Assembly: GCA_045636025.1 (NCBI GenBank)
Contig: JAZTWP010000057.1
Coordinates: forward strand, 1 to 26,504
From: UBA1081 sp045636025
GTDB taxonomy: Bacteria; Bacillota; Clostridia; Oscillospirales; Acutalibacteraceae
Direction of reading: 5' to 3'
Length of the DNA stretch: 26,504 bases
The notes beneath the pieces were generated by a model. That model saw nothing but the letters and a program-made list of their open reading frames with translations, made no database searches and was not told the DNA's origin. Position numbers and translations under genes: made by a program. Of the stretch, positions 22,903 to 26,504 are shown piece after piece (the first letter of the stretch is position 1; the number at the start of each line of letters is the position of its first letter).

Positions 22903-25080
22903 GTGAATAACTTGAACATAAAATCAACTGTTTCCAACGGCATTAGCCTTATAAAGAACAACTGGAAAACTCCGCCTGAGGGCAGATATATGTCCATTAA
23001 GGAAATTGCTTCACTCTCAGTGGGCGGTATCGGTGTAAGACTCATTGCCCATTGCATCAATCAGATGATAATTTCAACCACAAATACTCTGCTTGGTAAT
23101 ACCATCGGCATTGATGCAAAAACACTTTACATACTTTATGTGCTGAGTATGATTGCATCATTCCCCCTTACGGGGCTCAGAGCGCATATGATTGACAACT
23201 GCAGAAGTATGAAGGGTAAATACAGACCTTACATTCTCTCAATGGGTATCCCCACGGTGCTCATAGGCAGTTTTATGATGATGCTGCCCTATGACTCAAT
23301 GTCTTTCTTCTGGAAATGTTTCTGGGTGCTTCTGTGCAACATCGGTTTTCAGTTTTTCTTCTATTTCACCGTTGACGCATACGAAAGCCTTATCAACGTA
23401 CTCTCTCCCAACTCAATCGAGCGTTCAGACGTGCTTTCTATCCGATGCATCATAGAAAACCTTTCACCCTCTATTGCAAATATCTTTTTCCCCATTGTTG
23501 CAAAGCTTATTACGGGTGACGACACACTCTATGACCTGAGAGTATACAGAGTGCTTTTCCCGCCACTTCTGATTGCAGGTTTCCTTATCTCTGTGCTCGT
23601 TTATGTAAACACTCAGGAGAAAATCGTAAGACCTAAAAAGCATATCATTCAGGTGCGTTTTGCAGACGCATTCAGAGCTGTTGCTTCCAACAAATATTTC
23701 TGGATCATCTCCCTTGCAGGCTGGATGGGCTTCCTTGAAGGCTCTTTCGGCAACATTATGGGCTGGATGTATCACTACCAGAAACCCTGTACAGCAGGTC
23801 AGTATGCAATTATAACCGCAATTGCAGGTAATGCATCACTCTGGCCGAATATTGTGGCTCCGTTTTTCATCAGACGATTCGGCAAAAAGAAAATCATCAT
23901 TCTCTCAAATGTGCTTAACATCGGTCTTATTGCAATGATGCTCCCCGTTGTAAGAATGACGGGCACACCGAATATAATATGGATGCTGCTTTTCTGCTCA
24001 TTTATCAACCAGTTCATAACATCACTCGGTCATCTTATCACACCGAGTATCAATGCAGATATCAGAGACTATCAGCAGTATATTTCAGGTGAAAGAATAG
24101 ACGGTATGTTTGCCGCTGTGGGACTTATAGGCAATGTCATAAGCCTTGCAACAAGCTCCGTACTGCCCATTATCTATGACAAGGTCGGACTCAACGAATC
24201 AACAGCCGTTTCGCTCGGCTATTCCGCATCAAACGTCTACGATGTGCTTTATAATCACGACTACTTTGTAAACATCAGTTCCGTTCTGATTATTGCATCT
24301 GTAATAGGTGCCGTGCTGAATGTTATACCGATGCTCTTCTACAACTTCACAGAGACAAAACAGCAGTCAATGATAAGAGTGCTCAAGCTTCGCTCCGCTT
24401 TTGAAGACAGAGAAACAGACTCTCTTACAGAAGAAAACAGAGCAGAGGCATCAAAAATTATCACCGATGCAGAGCATTATGCAGATATGACTCCCGTCAA
24501 TGCAAAAACAAAAGAACAGCGCACAGAAAACGCTGAAATTGAAATTTCAAAATTCATTATGGATGAGCTTAACCGCTACAACACAGAAAAAGGTATGCTC
24601 GAAATAAAAATTGCATCAGAAATTGCCGCTGCAGGCGTAAAGAACTATTTGTCTGTTTCAGAATCAATCAGAGAATACTGCCGTAATGAAAACAAGGAAA
24701 TCAGAAAGTCTGCAGAAAAAATGCTTCGTGATATCAGATATGCGGCTCGTTGTACTGCAAGATATTATCCCGACGGTATTGAAGTGTTTGACGAATCCGT
24801 GCTTGACTCTCTTTTCAAAGCTGAATACGATGCCGAAGTTGCTCTGAGAAATGCCCTTGACCGTATGAAGGCTGCTAAAGAAAACAACGAAAGTGTAAGT
24901 GTGCACGCAAATGCAATTTCCGTGTGCAGAAAACAGCTCAGCGAAGCAAAGTCAAAAATCAAAGAAGCAAACAAGGCAAACGCAAGATACTATTCCTGCG
25001 CAAAACCCTGGATTGATGCTGTAAAAACACTCCGCCAGAAGGAAAATTACAACAATTACAAATCACTCGTAACACAATAA
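22903..25080 (+). CDS. MFS/GPH-type sugar transporter with long helical tail
   Basis: The first 480 or so residues form a 12-helix MFS_2 (glycoside-pentoside-hexuronide) type transporter. It opens with NNWKTPPEGRYMSIKEIASL, seen in many clostridial sugar permeases, and has repeated loop motifs such as RRFGKKKIII. The last 245 or so residues (about 480-725) are soluble, charged and mostly helical, and do not look like a PTS IIA domain as in LacS. The start is uncertain: GTG 22903, or TTG 22912, which is better spaced from GGATGTGA. The GH30 gene 6 nt upstream suggests it imports the disaccharide or oligosaccharide that enzyme cleaves. It ends at a shared terminator. Confidence 0.83.
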   Translation: MNNLNIKSTVSNGISLIKNNWKTPPEGRYMSIKEIASLSVGGIGVRLIAHCINQMIISTTNTLLGNTIGIDAKTLYILYVLSMIASFPLTGLRAHMIDNCRSMKGKYRPYILSMGIPTVLIGSFMMMLPYDSMSFFWKCFWVLLCNIGFQFFFYFTVDAYESLINVLSPNSIERSDVLSIRCIIENLSPSIANIFFPIVAKLITGDDTLYDLRVYRVLFPPLLIAGFLISVLVYVNTQEKIVRPKKHIIQVRFADAFRAVASNKYFWIISLAGWMGFLEGSFGNIMGWMYHYQKPCTAGQYAIITAIAGNASLWPNIVAPFFIRRFGKKKIIILSNVLNIGLIAMMLPVVRMTGTPNIIWMLLFCSFINQFITSLGHLITPSINADIRDYQQYISGERIDGMFAAVGLIGNVISLATSSVLPIIYDKVGLNESTAVSLGYSASNVYDVLYNHDYFVNISSVLIIASVIGAVLNVIPMLFYNFTETKQQSMIRVLKLRSAFEDRETDSLTEENRAEASKIITDAEHYADMTPVNAKTKEQRTENAEIEISKFIMDELNRYNTEKGMLEIKIASEIAAAGVKNYLSVSESIREYCRNENKEIRKSAEKMLRDIRYAARCTARYYPDGIEVFDESVLDSLFKAEYDAEVALRNALDRMKAAKENNESVSVHANAISVCRKQLSEAKSKIKEANKANARYYSCAKPWIDAVKTLRQKENYNNYKSLVTQ

Positions 25081-25083
25081 AAA

Positions 25084-25115
25084 AAGGAGCAGTTTTTACT
25101 GCTCCTTGATTTTTT
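25084..25115 (+). terminator. Bidirectional terminator between convergent genes
   Basis: AAGGAGCAGT (25084-25093) and ACTGCTCCTT (25098-25107) form a perfect 10-bp stem with a TTTT loop, followed by GATTTTTT. On the minus strand the stem is followed by a run of Ts, so it serves both the transporter and the oxidoreductase genes. Confidence 0.9.
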
Positions 25116-25123
25116 ATGTTTTA

Positions 25124-26278
25124 TCAGATTTCAGGAATATCAACTGTTACTTCCTTGCCTTCTCTTGCAGAACGCACAATACCGTCAATAATAGCCTGGT
25201 TATAGATAATCTGGCTTGAGGGTACGGGTGCGGGAAGACCGTACTTAACAGCGTCAATGAATGAACGGATCTTCTTGTCAAAGTTATCAACATCGTTATC
25301 CTTTTCGGGAATAACTGTTTCAACCTTTTCGCCTGCAACGTCGTGATAAATCTTGAGAGGACCGCCGATTGAGCCGTTCCAGCACTCTGTTGAGGGAATA
25401 CGGAGTGAACCCTTTGTACCCATGATGATTGTGTCACCCGGAGTGTCGAGATGCATATCCCATGCAATTCTGAAGTCAAGGATGATGCCGCCTTCAAGAC
25501 GGATGAAACCTGCGCCGAAATCGTCAACGCTGAACTTTTCTGCATATTCGGGATGAGCAGGATATGTTGCAGGATTCTTGCCGAAGAAGTCTGACATATA
25601 ACCTGAAACTGTAAGGGGCTTGGGATAGCCTACAGCATTGAGAACCATATCAAGTGAGTAACAACCGATATCTGCAAGAGCCCCGATACCTGCTGTTTCG
25701 TCTTCAATGAAAGATGTGCCGTAAGGAGTGGGAATACCCTTTCTTCTTCCGCCGCCTGTCTGGATGTAGTAAATCTGACCGAGTTCGCCTGATTCAACAA
25801 CCTTTTTAACCATCTTCATATTCTCGTCAAATCTGGGCTGGAAGCCGATTGAGAGAACCTTGCCGCTTGCCTTTTCTGCTCTGCAGATTGCAACAGCTTC
25901 TTCTGTTGTAACACACATGGGTTTTTCAAGAAGAACGTTTACACCGTTTTCAAGAGCATATATAGTACAGGGAGCGTGCTGTCTGTTGTATGTACATACG
26001 CTGACTGCGTCAATGTCTTTTTCATTATCGATAAGTTCACGGTCGCTGTTATAGATACGAGCACCTTCAATGCCGTTGTCTTCTGCAAACTTTGCTGCCT
26101 TACCGGGTACGATATCAGCAAGAGCTACGATTTCAACGTCAGGACATCTCTTGTAGCAAGCTGCATGAGCCTCTGCAATCCAGCCTGTACCGATGATACC
26201 TACTTTAACTTTTTTGGAAGCATCGACCACCTGCTCCTCTGTGCTTGATTTGAAACGGTCGAGAATGTTTTCTGCCAT
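25124..26278 (-). CDS. Gfo/Idh/MocA family oxidoreductase
   Basis: This is an NAD(P)-dependent sugar or polyol dehydrogenase-type enzyme of 384 aa. The Rossmann motif is VGIIGTGWIAEAHA (26-39). The EKPMCVT motif holds the conserved lysine. The GALADIGCYSLDMV segment has Tyr where inositol dehydrogenases have His, as in the glucose-fructose oxidoreductase/dihydrodiol dehydrogenase branch. The C-terminal beta-sheet domain is complete. A 25-residue N-terminal extension precedes the fold. GGAGG lies eight bases before the ATG. It faces the GH30-transporter operon, so it could process the released sugar, but the substrate is unknown. Confidence 0.9.
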   Translation of the reverse strand: MAENILDRFKSSTEEQVVDASKKVKVGIIGTGWIAEAHAACYKRCPDVEIVALADIVPGKAAKFAEDNGIEGARIYNSDRELIDNEKDIDAVSVCTYNRQHAPCTIYALENGVNVLLEKPMCVTTEEAVAICRAEKASGKVLSIGFQPRFDENMKMVKKVVESGELGQIYYIQTGGGRRKGIPTPYGTSFIEDETAGIGALADIGCYSLDMVLNAVGYPKPLTVSGYMSDFFGKNPATYPAHPEYAEKFSVDDFGAGFIRLEGGIILDFRIAWDMHLDTPGDTIIMGTKGSLRIPSTECWNGSIGGPLKIYHDVAGEKVETVIPEKDNDVDNFDKKIRSFIDAVKYGLPAPVPSSQIIYNQAIIDGIVRSAREGKEVTVDIPEI

Positions 26279-26310
26279 ATTAAATACCTCCGCAGTATTA
26301 TTTCACAGCT

Positions 26311-26339
26311 ATACTATCACAATTACACAAGAAATACAA
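26311..26339 (-). promoter_or_regulatory. Possible promoter of the oxidoreductase gene
   Basis: TTGTAT (26339-26334), a 17-bp spacer and TAGTAT (26316-26311) lie on the minus strand, 32 nt before the start codon. Both boxes depart from consensus, so it is weaker than the others in the window. Confidence 0.5.
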
Positions 26340-26365
26340 GCATATTTTTATGAATATTGAAAGAA

Positions 26366-26381
26366 TAAACAATAATTTAGC
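26366..26381. repeat. Half copy of the maf 3' palindrome
   Basis: TAAACAATAATTTAGC here matches 124-139 exactly, 26 kb away. The second arm is missing. It lies upstream of the oxidoreductase promoter, 30 nt from the repeat at 26412. Confidence 0.6.
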
Positions 26382-26411
26382 GGAAATGTTTGAAGAAATT
26401 AAAATCGAGCT

Positions 26412-26504
26412 TGTAGGGGCGTTGATCCAACGCCCGATTGTGAGCAAAGCGAACAATAACGGCTCTGCCGTTTTATTTTCCTTCGGAAAATGCACATTCG
26501 TGCC
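26412..26504. repeat. Second copy of the mreB-leader repeat, cut by the window end
   Basis: It begins TGTAGGGGCGTTGATCCA, shares CGCCCGATTG and CAATAACGG with the element at 8776, and ends with TGCACATTCGTGCC, matching TGCACTATCGTGCC at 8882-8895. The tip of the first palindrome differs (TTGATCCAA against ATGACCCAT) in a compensated way, so pairing is kept. The right terminus is outside the window. Confidence 0.72.

Noticed and set aside
1..26504. CRISPR array, tRNA or rRNA genes, prophage or transposase
   Set aside because: No regularly spaced repeats, cloverleaf-like sequence, rRNA-like block or recombinase/transposase frame was seen on either strand.

Overview
This window reads as chromosomal DNA of a low-to-mid GC Firmicute (Bacillota), most likely class Clostridia and plausibly Oscillospirales/Ruminococcaceae. 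That assignment is inference. It rests on the gene order rimP-nusA-ylxR-ylxQ-infB-rbfA-nrnA-truB-ribF, on mreBCD-PBP2 followed by a MinD-like gene and mgsA, on strong GGAGG-type Shine-Dalgarno sites, on sigma-A promoters with 17-bp spacers, on frequent TTG starts and on short GTAGGGGCG-type intergenic repeats. No rRNA, tRNA, CRISPR array, transposase or phage gene was seen.

Layout. 1-160: a MITE-like repeat with period-7 arms, next to a perfect palindrome that has invaded the 3' end of maf. 112-8520 (minus): a ten-gene translation/transcription operon, rimP-nusA-ylxR-ylxQ-infB-rbfA-nrnA-truB-ribF-maf, tightly packed with 4-14 nt overlaps. It is driven by a consensus promoter (8608-8636) and followed at once by an intrinsic terminator inside the leader, which suggests attenuation. 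8640-8988: divergent spacer with a second consensus promoter and a 144-bp inverted-repeat element lying in the mreB leader. 8989-14246 (plus): the cell-shape operon mreB-mreC-mreD-PBP2-minD-like. 14282-17928: a separately promoted mgsA homologue that lacks key catalytic residues, then hisS-aspS overlapping by 1 nt. 18035-18958: a secreted alpha/beta hydrolase. 19043-19990: rplM-rpsI behind a promoter and a compact terminator-type leader hairpin. 20069-21534: an AT-rich island with an unrecognised five-helix membrane protein (minus) and a spacer full of palindromes. 21535-25080: a GH30-like intracellular glycosidase and an MFS/GPH sugar transporter with a long helical tail. A bidirectional terminator is shared with a convergent Gfo/Idh/MocA oxidoreductase (25124-26278). 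26412-26504: a copy of the mreB-leader repeat that runs off the window.

Most genes are housekeeping. The points most worth a second look are the MgsA homologue with catalytic Asp to Ala and Asp to Asn changes, the MinD-like ATPase that ends before the usual membrane-targeting helix and has no MinC or MinE beside it, the leader terminators of the nusA and rplM operons, the repeat family with three copies in 26 kb, and the palindrome cluster between the unknown membrane protein and the glycosidase. I did not find a clear, wholly new multi-gene system.
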